A DNA stretch of 31,205 nt. It comes from JAADDV01 sp964582875. GTDB lineage: Bacteria; Aquificota; Aquificia; Aquificales; Hydrogenothermaceae. Within the stretch, counting starts at the first letter, position 1, and every line of letters begins with the position of its first letter. Below the pieces are notes generated by a model, which was given only the letters and a program-made list of their open reading frames with translations, searched no databases and was not told where the DNA came from. The position numbers and the translations under genes are program-made. Where the stretch lies: the NCBI GenBank assembly GCA_964582875.1, contig CAZOTZ010000006.1, positions 1 to 31,205 of the forward strand, written 5' to 3'. Positions 23,132-31,205 of the stretch are shown here, piece by piece.

Positions 23132-24563
23132 CAAAATACTCTAATGCTCTTTCAAGCCTGTGAAGAACCCTATCTTTTCCAATAACTTCAACCAGTAGTG
23201 ATATATCAACTCCTGATGTTTTTCCGGTTAGTGCAACCCTTATAGGCATAAATAAAGATTTACCTTTTACTTTTAGTTCCTTCTGGATTTCTTTTGTTAT
23301 TTTTTTGAAGTCTTCTTTTGTTATTGAATCAAGACTTTTTACTTTTTCATAAAATAACTGAACAACTTTATACCCTGTTTCATCTTCCAAAAACTGTTTG
23401 GCATCCTCATCGTAATGGAAGTCATCTATAAAGAAAGGTTTTGCCCTTTCCTCTATATCCATAAGGGTTTCTAAACTGTCTCTAATAACCTCCATAACCT
23501 TTTTATAGTAATCAAAATCTGCTTTATATCCAAAGCTTTCAAAAAATGGTATAGCTCTCTTTGTAAGGTCATCAATATCAAGAATTTCTCTTATATAAAC
23601 ACCGTTTAGCCATTTAAGCTTTGCCCTGTCAAAAACAGCAGGAGCATTGTGAACGTCTTCTATATCAAACTCTTTTATTATTTCCTCTTTACTGACAACC
23701 TCTGTATCTTTTTTCGGATGCCACCCAAGTAAAGCAAGACCGTTAAACATTGCCTCTGATACGTATCCATCATCTCTGAAAGCTCTAACTGATACAGCTC
23801 CATGTCTTTTTGAAAGTTTACTCCTGTCTTCTCCAAGTATTATAGGTAAGTGGGCAAACTGTGGTTCTTTAAAACCTAATGCTCTGTATATAAGTATCTG
23901 TTTTGGAGTATTTGATAGATGGTCTTCTCCCCTTATAACATGGGTTATTTCCATAAGGGCATCATCAACAACAACCACAAAGTTATAAACAGGAGAACCA
24001 TCAGAACGAACAATAACAAAATCACCAAATTCATCAACGTTAATTTCAACAGTACCTTTTATTAAATCATTAAACACAATATTTTCCCCATCTGGAACTC
24101 TAAAACGCCATACATATGGCTTTCCTTCAGCTATAAGCTTGTTTATCTCTTCTTCTGATAGGTTTCTACATTTTCCACTGTACCTTGGAGGTCTTCCTTC
24201 AGCTAAAGCTTTTTTTCTTTCTTCTTCAAGCTCTTCAGGGGTACAGAAACATCTGTATATATGACCACTTTCCTGAAGTTTTTTAACATATTCGTTGTAT
24301 ATCTCTGTTCTTTCTGACTGCCTGTAAGGTCCATAATTTCCTCCAACATCAGGACCTTCGTCCCACTCTATCCCAAGCCATTTTAAATCATCAATAATCA
24401 TCTCTTCATACTCTTTTTTGGAACGTTCTTTATCTGTATCTTCTATTCTCAAAACAAGCTTTCCACCTGTATGCCTTGCATATATGTAGTTGAAAAGGGC
24501 TGTTCTTGCGTTTCCAAGGTGAAGATATCCTGTTGGACTTGGGGCAAATCTAACTCTTACCAA
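23127..24563 (-). CDS. gltX: Glutamyl-tRNA synthetase
   Basis: The 478-residue class I synthetase charges tRNA-Glu, and in some bacteria tRNA-Gln for later amidation. The HIGH motif is in FAPSPTGYLHLGN (about 6-18) and the KMSKS-type loop is KLSKR (about 249-253, in EDRSKLSKRHGAVSV). A CFC...GKC cluster near 110-140 is at the usual zinc-domain position. The C-terminal helical anticodon-binding part looks complete. The start codon is TTG (24563) with AGGAGG 8 bases upstream; the family N-terminus starts immediately (MVRVRFAPSPTG), so no other start is likely. Whether it is discriminating cannot be told here. Confidence 0.97.
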   Translation of the reverse strand: MVRVRFAPSPTGYLHLGNARTALFNYIYARHTGGKLVLRIEDTDKERSKKEYEEMIIDDLKWLGIEWDEGPDVGGNYGPYRQSERTEIYNEYVKKLQESGHIYRCFCTPEELEEERKKALAEGRPPRYSGKCRNLSEEEINKLIAEGKPYVWRFRVPDGENIVFNDLIKGTVEINVDEFGDFVIVRSDGSPVYNFVVVVDDALMEITHVIRGEDHLSNTPKQILIYRALGFKEPQFAHLPIILGEDRSKLSKRHGAVSVRAFRDDGYVSEAMFNGLALLGWHPKKDTEVVSKEEIIKEFDIEDVHNAPAVFDRAKLKWLNGVYIREILDIDDLTKRAIPFFESFGYKADFDYYKKVMEVIRDSLETLMDIEERAKPFFIDDFHYDEDAKQFLEDETGYKVVQLFYEKVKSLDSITKEDFKKITKEIQKELKVKGKSLFMPIRVALTGKTSGVDISLLVEVIGKDRVLHRLERALEYFG

Positions 24564-24713
24564 AACCTTTCCTCCTGTATTTTAATGATTTTAACCAATA
24601 GAAAATATAACATAAATCTGATTTATAACATTGTTATATCTGAAATTTTTAATATTAATAAAAAAAATTGCCGATTACTATTTAATAGAAATTTTCTCTA
24701 ATGAGGGTCAGTA

Positions 24714-25154
24714 ATGCTTAGATGGATAGAAAGCAACATAGCTGGAAGCAGGGCTCCTGAGCCAGAGGAGTTAAAGCTGTGGAAAGAAAATGATATTTAT
24801 GCAGTGATAAACCTTTTAGGAGGAGATTACGGGAACTTTATAGCAGAAAAACAGAAAGAAGAGGGATTTGAGGTAATAAGAATACCGTTTTCAATGTCAG
24901 ACCCTATCCCTGAGGAAGATTTTTTAGCAGTCTACCAGTATATAGACCAGCTAAAGAAAGAAGGAAAAAAAGTTGTAGTTCACTGTAAGTACGGTCAGGC
25001 AAGAAGTGGGACTTTTTTAGCTGGTTATCTTATTTATTCAGGTAAATCTTACGAAGAAGCCCTTAACACTGTTATGTCAAAAGGATTTTTCCCCCACACA
25101 GATTACCAGATTGAGTTTTTAAAAAAATTAGCAGAGAAGAAAGCTTTTAAGTGA
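24714..25154 (+). CDS. Dual-specificity / tyrosine-phosphatase-like protein
   Basis: The 146-residue cytoplasmic protein has the cysteine phosphatase signature HCX5R as VVHCKYGQARSGT, with nucleophile Cys91, Arg97 and Ser98, and a possible general acid Asp63 in FSMSDPIPEED. The compact size resembles archaeal and thermophile dual-specificity phosphatases. Substrates may be phosphotyrosine, phosphoserine or a small phosphate ester. The last base of its TGA stop is the first base of the next gene's ATG (TGATG), so translation is coupled. It is the first gene of a three-gene group with a hypothetical and RidA. Confidence 0.9.
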   Translation: MLRWIESNIAGSRAPEPEELKLWKENDIYAVINLLGGDYGNFIAEKQKEEGFEVIRIPFSMSDPIPEEDFLAVYQYIDQLKKEGKKVVVHCKYGQARSGTFLAGYLIYSGKSYEEALNTVMSKGFFPHTDYQIEFLKKLAEKKAFK

Positions 25155-25549
25155 TGGTTGATGTAAGGAAGCTGAGAAAAACTTATATTATTTTTAAAGA
25201 AGAAAACAGACAGTTAAACGCTGATTTTTTTGAAGGAAAGGAAAAACAGTCAGAAGATATTCAGGAAAAGTACTTCTTAAGGGGATGTAAACATACAGTA
25301 GAAAAACATTATTCAGAAGCTATAAAGTGGTTTCAGCTTGTTGATGATAATGATTCCACAATAATGATACTCCTTAACGCCTATAAACTTGGAGACTTTT
25401 TCCTTTTTTCCCAGTACTACACAGAAGAATTAGACAAAGGTAATATGTTCAAAAGGTTAGGTATACAGGTTTTTTTAAAGGAAGGGGAAAGAGAAAAGAC
25501 TGTCAGCAAAAGTGTTCTAAAGGAAATGTATACATTATTAAAAAACTGA
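25154..25549 (+). CDS. Hypothetical protein with a TPR-like helical segment
   Basis: The 131-residue soluble, helical protein has one TPR-like stretch (CKHTVEKHYSEAIKWFQLVDD, about residues 44-64) but not a full repeat array. I do not recognise the family. The ATG at 25154 overlaps the phosphatase stop (TGATG); a GTG one codon earlier is also possible. Close coupling suggests a functional link to the phosphatase, but this is inference. The RidA gene follows after about 20 bases. Confidence 0.75.
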   Translation: MVDVRKLRKTYIIFKEENRQLNADFFEGKEKQSEDIQEKYFLRGCKHTVEKHYSEAIKWFQLVDDNDSTIMILLNAYKLGDFFLFSQYYTEELDKGNMFKRLGIQVFLKEGEREKTVSKSVLKEMYTLLKN

Positions 25550-25569
25550 TTATCCTGAGGGGGTTTGCT

Positions 25570-25944
25570 ATGCAGATGATAGAAACAGATAAAGCTCCAA
25601 AGGCGATTGGTCCTTATTCCCAGGCAGTTAAGTATGAAAATCTTCTTTTTTTATCAGGACAGATAGCAATTGACCCGGAAACCCAAGAGCTTATAAAAGG
25701 AGATGTGAAAGAGCAGACTAAAAGGATAATGGAAAATATAAAGGCTATCCTTGAAGAAGCAGGTTTAACAATCAACCATATAGTAAAAACTACCATCTAT
25801 CTAAAAAACATCAATGACTTTCCAGCTGTAAACGAAGTTTATGGAAGCTATTTCAGTGATTACAAACCTGCAAGGTCTACAGTGGAAGTTTCAAATCTCC
25901 CTAAAGATGCCCTTGTTGAGATAGAAGTTATCGCAGGATTATAA
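25570..25944 (+). CDS. ridA: RidA-family reactive enamine/imine deaminase
   Basis: The 124-residue protein matches the YjgF/YER057c/UK114 family. It hydrolyses 2-aminoacrylate and related enamines or imines made by PLP enzymes, protecting them from inactivation. Landmarks are the N-terminal TDKAPKAIGPYSQAV, LFLSGQIAIDP, and the C-terminal PARSTVEVSNLPKDALVEIEV with the conserved substrate-binding Arg102. The length is standard and it would act as a cytoplasmic trimer. The ATG at 25570 has a GAGGGGG stretch upstream; ATG at 25576 is an alternative. A strong terminator follows. It is the last gene of the phosphatase-hypothetical-ridA group. Confidence 0.95.
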   Translation: MQMIETDKAPKAIGPYSQAVKYENLLFLSGQIAIDPETQELIKGDVKEQTKRIMENIKAILEEAGLTINHIVKTTIYLKNINDFPAVNEVYGSYFSDYKPARSTVEVSNLPKDALVEIEVIAGL

Positions 25945-25957
25945 AAAAAAGAAAAGC

Positions 25958-25983
25958 AAGTGGCTTTCCGCCACTTTTTTTTA
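25958..25983 (+). terminator. Rho-independent terminator after ridA
   Basis: AAGTGGC and GCCACTT form a 7-bp stem around TTTCC, followed by a T-tract. It lies 14 bases past the ridA stop. Confidence 0.93.
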
Positions 25984-26151
25984 TGTTTTGATCCACTCTC
26001 CCCCTTACCCTCTGTGTTTTTTGTTTATGATACAAAACTATCTCTAAAATATTTATGATATTAGTTAGTATTTACTAAAAACACCTTAAACAAAGGCTGA
26101 AAAAAATATTGTAAAATTTTTCTGTTGTTTTTATTTCAGGAGGTTATAATT

Positions 26152-27402
26152 ATGAAAAAAATATACATGCTTTTTTTAAGCTTTGTACTTCTTATGAGCT
26201 GTAATAATGATACCCGCAAAATAAAAACAAATCTTATAACTGCTCAGGAGCTTATAACAGTTCCTTCAGATGTAATGAAAAATATCCTTGATTCTAAAAA
26301 TATACCCCATGGGAACTACGTATTTGGATACAAAGCGTACAAAATCGTTTACCAGACTGTAGATGATTCTGGTAATCCTGTTAAAGCTTCAGGACTTCTG
26401 ACAGTACCTATACCTCCTGATAATTTACCAAAAAAAGAACTTTACTCTTTTCCTGTTGTTCTAAACGAACATGGAACGATATTCCTTGATAATGATGCAC
26501 CAAGCTATAACTACCAGCCTGGGGAAAGCTCAACATTCTCTGTTTTATCCCTTTTTACAGGAATATACGGTTTTGCTACAGTTATGCCAGATTATATTGG
26601 ATACGGGACATCAAACAATCATTACCATCCTTATCTGATAAAAAATTCCCTTGCAAAATCATCAATAGATATGCTGAAGGCTGTTATAGATTTCAGTGAA
26701 AATAACCATATAAATATGAAAAGAGATGTTTTTATCACCGGATACTCTGAAGGTGGATATGCCGCAATGGCAACAGCTGAGATGCTCCAAAAGGAACCAG
26801 ACTTTAGAATTCATGTAAAAGCTGCAGCACCCCTTGATGGTGTATACGACCTTGAGACTATAGGTATTGGTATTGCAGCTTCAAATGATATGATTTACCC
26901 TCCATTCGTGGCTTTTATAGCCTATTCTTACACAGAGACATACCCTAAAGATGTTGTTAGAAACCAGCTTGTACAGGAACCATTTGCTTCTCTACTCCCA
27001 TCTCTTTTTGATGGAACAAAATCAGGAGCTGAAATATACCCACATCTAACAACGAAAGTAAAAGAGTTTTTTAATCCTGTATACCTTGCTGATTTCTTAA
27101 CTAATGAAAATAACCCATTTAGAACAAAACTAAGGGAAAACAACACTGATAACTGGGCTCCATCTTTTCCATTAAGGATAGTCCACTGTGGACATGACGA
27201 TATCTTACCTTACACCCTTGCACAGATTTCTTATAACAGAATGTTATCCCTTGGAGCTACTGATATTCAACTTGTAGACCCAGAGGATGTATTTGGGAAT
27301 CCATCAGGATGGGGACACAGGGAATGTGCCCCTTATGCTTATCAGATAGCAGCTAAATGGTTCTGTGAACTAACATATGGAGCAGATAAGTGTAACCAAT
27401 AA
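26152..27402 (+). CDS. Lipoprotein alpha/beta-hydrolase (secretory-lipase-like)
   Basis: The 416-residue exported lipoprotein has a type II signal with lipobox LLMSC (Cys17), so it is probably membrane anchored outside the cytoplasm. The alpha/beta-hydrolase part includes a lid-like tract VLNEHGTIFLDND, the nucleophile elbow GYSEGG (Ser199), a likely acid residue in CGHDDILPY and a likely His in WGHREC. Overall layout resembles secretory lipase/prolyl-oligopeptidase-like hydrolases, which cleave esters or acyl chains. The substrate is unknown. I chose the ATG at 26152 after AGGAGG because it gives a proper lipoprotein signal; a TTG at 26125 is unsupported. It is the first gene of a probable four-gene group with MFS, TPR and sigma-54 activator genes. 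Confidence 0.88.
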   Translation: MKKIYMLFLSFVLLMSCNNDTRKIKTNLITAQELITVPSDVMKNILDSKNIPHGNYVFGYKAYKIVYQTVDDSGNPVKASGLLTVPIPPDNLPKKELYSFPVVLNEHGTIFLDNDAPSYNYQPGESSTFSVLSLFTGIYGFATVMPDYIGYGTSNNHYHPYLIKNSLAKSSIDMLKAVIDFSENNHINMKRDVFITGYSEGGYAAMATAEMLQKEPDFRIHVKAAAPLDGVYDLETIGIGIAASNDMIYPPFVAFIAYSYTETYPKDVVRNQLVQEPFASLLPSLFDGTKSGAEIYPHLTTKVKEFFNPVYLADFLTNENNPFRTKLRENNTDNWAPSFPLRIVHCGHDDILPYTLAQISYNRMLSLGATDIQLVDPEDVFGNPSGWGHRECAPYAYQIAAKWFCELTYGADKCNQ

Positions 27403-27425
27403 CGCTTTTTAGGTCTTACTTTTTA

Positions 27426-28541
27426 ATGGGAAAAAAAGAAAGAACAATTCTTCTAATCAATCTTATAACCTTTTTCCTTTCTATCTCTTACGAAACTGTT
27501 TTTACTGTTCTTCCTTTCTATCTAACAACTGTCTTAGGCACATCTATGTTTGTGATTGGTATTATTGAAGGTGGATATGACCTTATAGCGAACTTTGTAA
27601 AGATATTCTCTGGGTACTGGTCTGACTTTATAAAAAAGAAACGTTTCTTATTTACCGCTGTATCTTTTTCCCTTATCAGTAAAATTTACTTTGTCTCTGG
27701 TAAAAAATGGGGAGATGTTTTAATTGCAACTTCTCTGGAGGCTTTTTCTGAAGGCATAATTACCCCTGTAAATGATACTTATCTTTCCTCAGGGGATAAA
27801 AACAGGTTAGGAAGGATTTTTGGTATTAACAGAGCATTTGAAAACATCGGAGCCTTTCTTGGCATTTTAATAGCTCTTATTTTTACCTGGTTCTTCCTTG
27901 ATAGGGTGTCTTATAGAAATTACTTTCTTATATCTATTATTCCTGTTATTTTTGCTTTTTTTCTTATCTTTTTCATACCTTCAGAAAAAAAAGAGAAAAA
28001 AAGATACTCTATGCCTATAGTATCCTGGGAAAGTTTTTTCCCTAAGTATATAGCTCTGTTTCTACTTTTATCTATTGTTGATTTTGGATATTCTTTTTAT
28101 ATACTCAGAACCTACAGTCAGATTAACAGCGAAGCAGTTACGATACTTTTTTATCTTATTTTTACTGTAATGGTTGGACTTGCTTCTCTACAGGCAGGAA
28201 AGATATTTGACAGAATTGGTGAGAAAAGATTTTTACTCACAACAGCTTTTCTTTTCCTTATAAGTCATTTTCTTATGATAGTTTTCCCTGCAGGAGGGTT
28301 CTTTACTTTTGCCTTTGCTGATGCATTTCTTGATATAGGAATATGGGCTACAGTTGGTAAAAAGATAAGATTTAGAAAAGGATTTGTTTTTGGGACATAC
28401 CATTTTACTGTGGGATTTGCTTCTTTAATATCTGGTATGATTGCTGGTTATTTATGGGATACTGTAAGTCCAGAATCTCCATTTTTTCTTGGAATGGTTA
28501 TTTCAGCTTTGACATATATTATTATTAATAAGTATTTTTGA
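27426..28541 (+). CDS. MFS transporter
   Basis: The 371-residue polytopic membrane protein has about 11-12 predicted helices in two halves joined by a charged cytoplasmic loop (PSEKKEKKRYS near 190-200). It begins TILLINLITFFLSISYETVFTVLPFYL, with the MFS-type loop 2-3 segment GYWSDFIKKKRFL (about 63-75) and the matching GKIFDRIGEKRFL (about 258-270). It carries small molecules by proton-coupled exchange, probably as an exporter, but the substrate is unknown. It lies 23 bases after the hydrolase gene with only a weak AGGT ribosome-binding site, and its stop overlaps or lies 8 bases before the TPR gene. Confidence 0.92.
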   Translation: MGKKERTILLINLITFFLSISYETVFTVLPFYLTTVLGTSMFVIGIIEGGYDLIANFVKIFSGYWSDFIKKKRFLFTAVSFSLISKIYFVSGKKWGDVLIATSLEAFSEGIITPVNDTYLSSGDKNRLGRIFGINRAFENIGAFLGILIALIFTWFFLDRVSYRNYFLISIIPVIFAFFLIFFIPSEKKEKKRYSMPIVSWESFFPKYIALFLLLSIVDFGYSFYILRTYSQINSEAVTILFYLIFTVMVGLASLQAGKIFDRIGEKRFLLTTAFLFLISHFLMIVFPAGGFFTFAFADAFLDIGIWATVGKKIRFRKGFVFGTYHFTVGFASLISGMIAGYLWDTVSPESPFFLGMVISALTYIIINKYF

Positions 28542-28549
28542 GGAAAATA

Positions 28550-29296
28550 TTGGGAACAGTAAAAAAAATCTTAAAACTTGACAAAGAAGAAAGAAAATAC
28601 CCTGATGTTCACCCGTTTACTGTTGTAAAAAAGAAAAGAAATAAAACAAGGAGTTTTCTTTTTTTCCTTATAATACTCACTGTTTTAGTGTATTCGTATA
28701 TTTTTTATATGGAGTTCATAAAAAGTAAAAAAAATGTTGTTAAAAATGAGTTGGATACCAGAATTTTAAAATCACAGGTTGAAAAAGAAGTCCTAAATTC
28801 TGTAAAAAGTATAAAAATACCCCAAAAAAAACATAAAAAAGAAACTATAGACGATATATTTAAAAAAGCTGTTAAATCTTACAGCAGTGGAAACTACAAC
28901 GAAGCCCTGTATTATGTAAGACTGATATTAGACAAAAAAGAGTTCATACCTGCTGTTATACTCAAAGCAAAAATCTTAAAAAAAGAAGGCTTCAGGGATA
29001 GGGCAAGAGCAATTCTTGAAGAAGCATACTACAGATATCCAGAAAATAAAGATATACTCCTTGAGCTTGCATCTATATACGAAGAGGAAGGAGCTTTAAT
29101 CATTGCAAAGGATATGTATAAAACATTAAGTGAAAACGGATATATAGAAGGAGAAATAGGTCTTGCGAGAATATACGAAAAGTCAGGAGAAAGGGAAAAA
29201 GCTCTTTCTATTTATAGAAAGCTCTATGAAAATCCTAACTTACCTGAAAAGATAAGAAAGAAAGTAGAAAAGAAAATAATACTTCTGGAGAAGTGA
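28550..29296 (+). CDS. Membrane-anchored TPR protein
   Basis: The protein (248 residues from this start) has a basic cytoplasmic N-terminus, one membrane helix at about 32-55 (SFLFFLIILTVLVYSYIF) and about four TPR-type helical repeats over residues 100-245 (for example YSSGNYNEALYYVRLIL and EEEGALIIAKDMYKTL). TPR arrays hold protein partners, so it probably acts as a scaffold on the outer face of the inner membrane. I chose the TTG at 28550 because a GAGG lies 6 bases upstream; a TTG at 28538 overlaps the MFS stop and lacks a ribosome-binding site. No early ATG exists in frame. It is coupled to the sigma-54 activator gene (2 bases apart). Confidence 0.8.
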   Translation: MGTVKKILKLDKEERKYPDVHPFTVVKKKRNKTRSFLFFLIILTVLVYSYIFYMEFIKSKKNVVKNELDTRILKSQVEKEVLNSVKSIKIPQKKHKKETIDDIFKKAVKSYSSGNYNEALYYVRLILDKKEFIPAVILKAKILKKEGFRDRARAILEEAYYRYPENKDILLELASIYEEEGALIIAKDMYKTLSENGYIEGEIGLARIYEKSGEREKALSIYRKLYENPNLPEKIRKKVEKKIILLEK

Positions 29297-29298
29297 AA

Positions 29299-30537
29299 AT
29301 GCATCTTCTTGAAAATACATTTTCTATACTTATTAATAATAACTTCAGAATAACATGGATAAGCAAAGACTTTGCTAATTTTTTAGGATATGAAAGGGAA
29401 GATATTATAGGTGAACACCTGGATTTTATAACTGATGAGAATATAAAAGATAAAATCTCCCATACAAAATTTTTCGGTGCAGTAAAAGACAGTTCTTCAG
29501 GTATCACAACAGGAATATTTGATACAACAAAGCTTATTGACAGTAATGGTAATGTTCAGGGGTACCTTATACAGTTTTACTTTTACGACAGACAGATAGA
29601 GACAGAGGATTTTATAGTTTTTAATACACAAAACATAAAGATGAAAAAACTTTTGGAAAAGGCTTCATTAGTAGCCCAGTCTGATGTTTCTGTTCTTATC
29701 TCCGGTGAAACAGGTACCGGTAAATCAAGGCTTGCAAGGTGGATACACATAAACAGTCCAAGGGTTGCATTTCCATTTGTGAAGGTAAACTGCTCAGCAA
29801 TTCCAGATACCCTTTTTGAAAGTGAACTTTTTGGTTATGAGAAGGGAGCTTTTACAGGGGCAAATAAAGATAAACCAGGAAAAGTAGAAATGGCAGATAA
29901 TGGAACGTTATTTTTAGATGAGGTTGGGGATTTATCCCCAACTTCCCAGGCAAAACTACTTGTTTTTGTTGATACAAAAGAGTTTGAAAGACTTGGAGCA
30001 AACAAACCAAGAAAAGCAAACGTAAGAATAATATCTGCAACAAACAAAGACCTTCTAAATGAAGTTAAAAGTGGGAAGTTTAGAAAAGACCTTTACTACA
30101 GGATAGCAATAATAAAAATAAAAATTCCTCCCCTTAGAGAAAGAAAAGAGGATATACCTTTGATTGTTAACAGCTTTTTACACAAAAAGAGAAAAAGAAT
30201 AACAAAAAGAGCTATGGAAATGCTCATTGAGAGGGAATGGTATGGAAACATAAGGGAGTTAAGGGCTGTTTTAGAATCAGCTTCAATACTTGCTTATGAT
30301 AAAGACATTCTTGATATAGAGCATTTTATAGAGGAGTTAGATGACTTTAGCGATATTCACTCAGACAAAGATATAGAAGAAATTCTCCCTGAAGAGGTTA
30401 TTTTTGATGAAAAAGAAAGGATAAAAACAGCTCTTGAAAAAACAAAAGGGAACAGGAAGAAGGCTGCTGAACTTCTTGGAATAAGTATAGCTACCTTATG
30501 GAGAAAGATGAAAAAGTACAACTTAGATTTCAAATAA
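29299..30537 (+). CDS. Sigma-54-dependent activator with PAS sensor domain
   Basis: The 412-residue regulator has an N-terminal PAS-type sensor (about 5-115), an AAA+ domain (about 117-345) and a Fis-type HTH (about 375-410; KGNRKKAAELLGISIATLWRKM). Walker A GETGTGKS is at 136-143, GAFTGA at 183-188 and Walker B near 204-213 (GTLFLDEVGD). An intact GAFTGA loop implies it can open sigma-54 promoters by ATP hydrolysis. There is no receiver domain, so it senses a ligand or redox state directly. The ATG at 29299 is 8 bases after GGAG, which fits better than the GTG at 29293. I found no -24/-12 promoter in the local gaps; its targets are probably elsewhere. Confidence 0.95.
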   Translation: MHLLENTFSILINNNFRITWISKDFANFLGYEREDIIGEHLDFITDENIKDKISHTKFFGAVKDSSSGITTGIFDTTKLIDSNGNVQGYLIQFYFYDRQIETEDFIVFNTQNIKMKKLLEKASLVAQSDVSVLISGETGTGKSRLARWIHINSPRVAFPFVKVNCSAIPDTLFESELFGYEKGAFTGANKDKPGKVEMADNGTLFLDEVGDLSPTSQAKLLVFVDTKEFERLGANKPRKANVRIISATNKDLLNEVKSGKFRKDLYYRIAIIKIKIPPLRERKEDIPLIVNSFLHKKRKRITKRAMEMLIEREWYGNIRELRAVLESASILAYDKDILDIEHFIEELDDFSDIHSDKDIEEILPEEVIFDEKERIKTALEKTKGNRKKAAELLGISIATLWRKMKKYNLDFK

Positions 30538-30585
30538 TCAGGTGATAATTATACTAATCCTCAGTTTTTTAGACACTCCCACAGA

Positions 30586-31205
30586 CTAAACCTTTTCAAA
30601 ATCAGCCTTTATAATATTTTTCTCTTTTTCACTAAAACAGATACCAATTAGATAAATCTCTTTATATTTATCTTTATATTTTTCGTAGTATCTTCTTTCT
30701 TTTATCTGCTGTAATGCATTACATAGGCTTTCTTCATCTTTTATCACTTTAAACTCAAATATATAAACTTTATCGTTTAATATTGCTGTTAAATCCATTC
30801 TACCTTTGTTTGTTATATCCTCCGCTATCGTATGCAAGCCTATACTTTGCAAGTATATATAAAACACTGATGCATAAAATCCTTCATATCCTTTTATATG
30901 CTGTAGATATGTATATGGTATTGATGCATATATCCTTTTGTAAGTTTGTATCAATTTTTGTATGTCTGCATTTAAAAGTGAGTTATACAAATCAAGTTTA
31001 AAAGGTGTTGGATTTTCTCCAACTAAGTAATCTATTATCACATCACTAAAGCTTATTTTTACCTCTTTATTAGGAAACCCAAGCTTATACTGACTGCCAA
31101 ATGGTGTTTGTATTACCTCTTTTATTGTTAAATATCCTGCCTGAAACAGCAAAACTTCCACATCTATTTTTTCTATATCAAACACATCAAGGAGTTTTTT
31201 ATCAA
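30586..31205 (-). CDS. PD-(D/E)XK nuclease-like protein, C-terminal part (runs off the right edge)
   Basis: The frame is open to the right edge and reads ...DKKLLDVFDIEKIDVEVLLFQAGYLTIKEV, so the full gene starts outside the window; the first in-frame start inside it (GTG at 31185) is probably not real. The segment matches the C-terminal half of the AAA-ATPase-like plus PDDEXK_9 (DUF1703) family: LLFQAGYLTIKE, LGFPNKEVKISF and the nuclease core GRMDLTAIL ... VYIFEFKV, with Asp and Glu-x-Lys placed as in PD-(D/E)XK folds. A helical C-terminal tail ends the protein. Family members are common in thermophiles and anaerobes and are poorly characterised. The gene converges on the sigma-54 activator gene. 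Confidence 0.85.
   Translation of the reverse strand, partial: DKKLLDVFDIEKIDVEVLLFQAGYLTIKEVIQTPFGSQYKLGFPNKEVKISFSDVIIDYLVGENPTPFKLDLYNSLLNADIQKLIQTYKRIYASIPYTYLQHIKGYEGFYASVFYIYLQSIGLHTIAEDITNKGRMDLTAILNDKVYIFEFKVIKDEESLCNALQQIKERRYYEKYKDKYKEIYLIGICFSEKEKNIIKADFEKV

Noticed and set aside
25984..26151. Regulatory RNA or sigma-54 promoter before the lipoprotein hydrolase
   Set aside because: I found no GG-N10-GC pattern and only a short TTAGT/ACTAA repeat near 26065-26078; the -10-like TAAAAT at 26112 has no good -35.
1..31205. CRISPR arrays, insertion sequences, tRNA or rRNA genes
   Set aside because: No spaced direct repeats, transposase-like frames, cloverleaf-like or rRNA-like sequence were seen in the gaps, all of which are under about 250 bases.

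Overview
The window reads like the chromosome of a thermophilic bacterium of the Aquificota, most likely Hydrogenothermaceae (the Persephonella / Sulfurihydrogenibium group). This is inferred from the AT-rich sequence, the heavy use of AGA/AGG/ATA codons, very compact gene packing, a type II (archaeal-type) 3-dehydroquinate synthase, an archaeal-type peroxiredoxin, and tRNA synthetase genes scattered among unrelated genes. No genus can be fixed from sequence reading alone. Most of the window is ordinary core genome. I see no CRISPR array, insertion sequence, prophage, rRNA or tRNA gene, and no gene-free stretch longer than about 250 bases.

Layout. (1) 31-5238, minus strand: a five-gene run, in transcription order BCAM0308-like zinc-ribbon protein, hyuA-like hydantoinase/oxoprolinase, small membrane protein, argS, SPOR-domain protein. 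(2) 5370-16737, plus strand: cysS, ubiE/menG-like methyltransferase, type II dehydroquinate synthase, an MlaD-like MCE protein with a C-terminal beta-rich (barrel-like) domain, a Crp/Fnr-type regulator, then a TolC / adaptor / RND pump operon with its own strong promoter and a strong terminator. (3) 16830-19576, plus: MidA/NDUFAF7-type methyltransferase, small membrane protein, prfB; a hypothetical gene faces prfB and overlaps its end. (4) 20347-22046: peroxiredoxin (plus) facing an aldo/keto reductase (minus), with a shared palindromic terminator. (5) 22140-24563: a cold-shock protein gene behind a strong promoter and a long, highly structured leader, a small exported protein, and gltX on the minus strand. 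(6) 24714-25944, plus: dual-specificity-type phosphatase, hypothetical, RidA. (7) 26152-30537, plus: lipoprotein alpha/beta hydrolase, MFS transporter, membrane-anchored TPR protein, PAS-AAA+-Fis sigma-54 activator. (8) The right edge holds the C-terminal part of a PD-(D/E)XK nuclease-like protein that continues out of the window.

The most interesting signals are regulatory. The csp leader can fold into a compact three-way junction with an 18-bp closing stem that begins at the predicted transcription start. An FNR-like dyad (TGAT-N4-ATCA) lies at about -43 of the RND operon promoter, just after the gene for a cysteine-poor Crp/Fnr-type protein. The prfB ribosome-binding site lies in one of two mutually exclusive hairpins. 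Among proteins, the MCE protein has the architecture expected of a one-piece trans-envelope lipid bridge. No complete unknown defence or mobile system is visible here.
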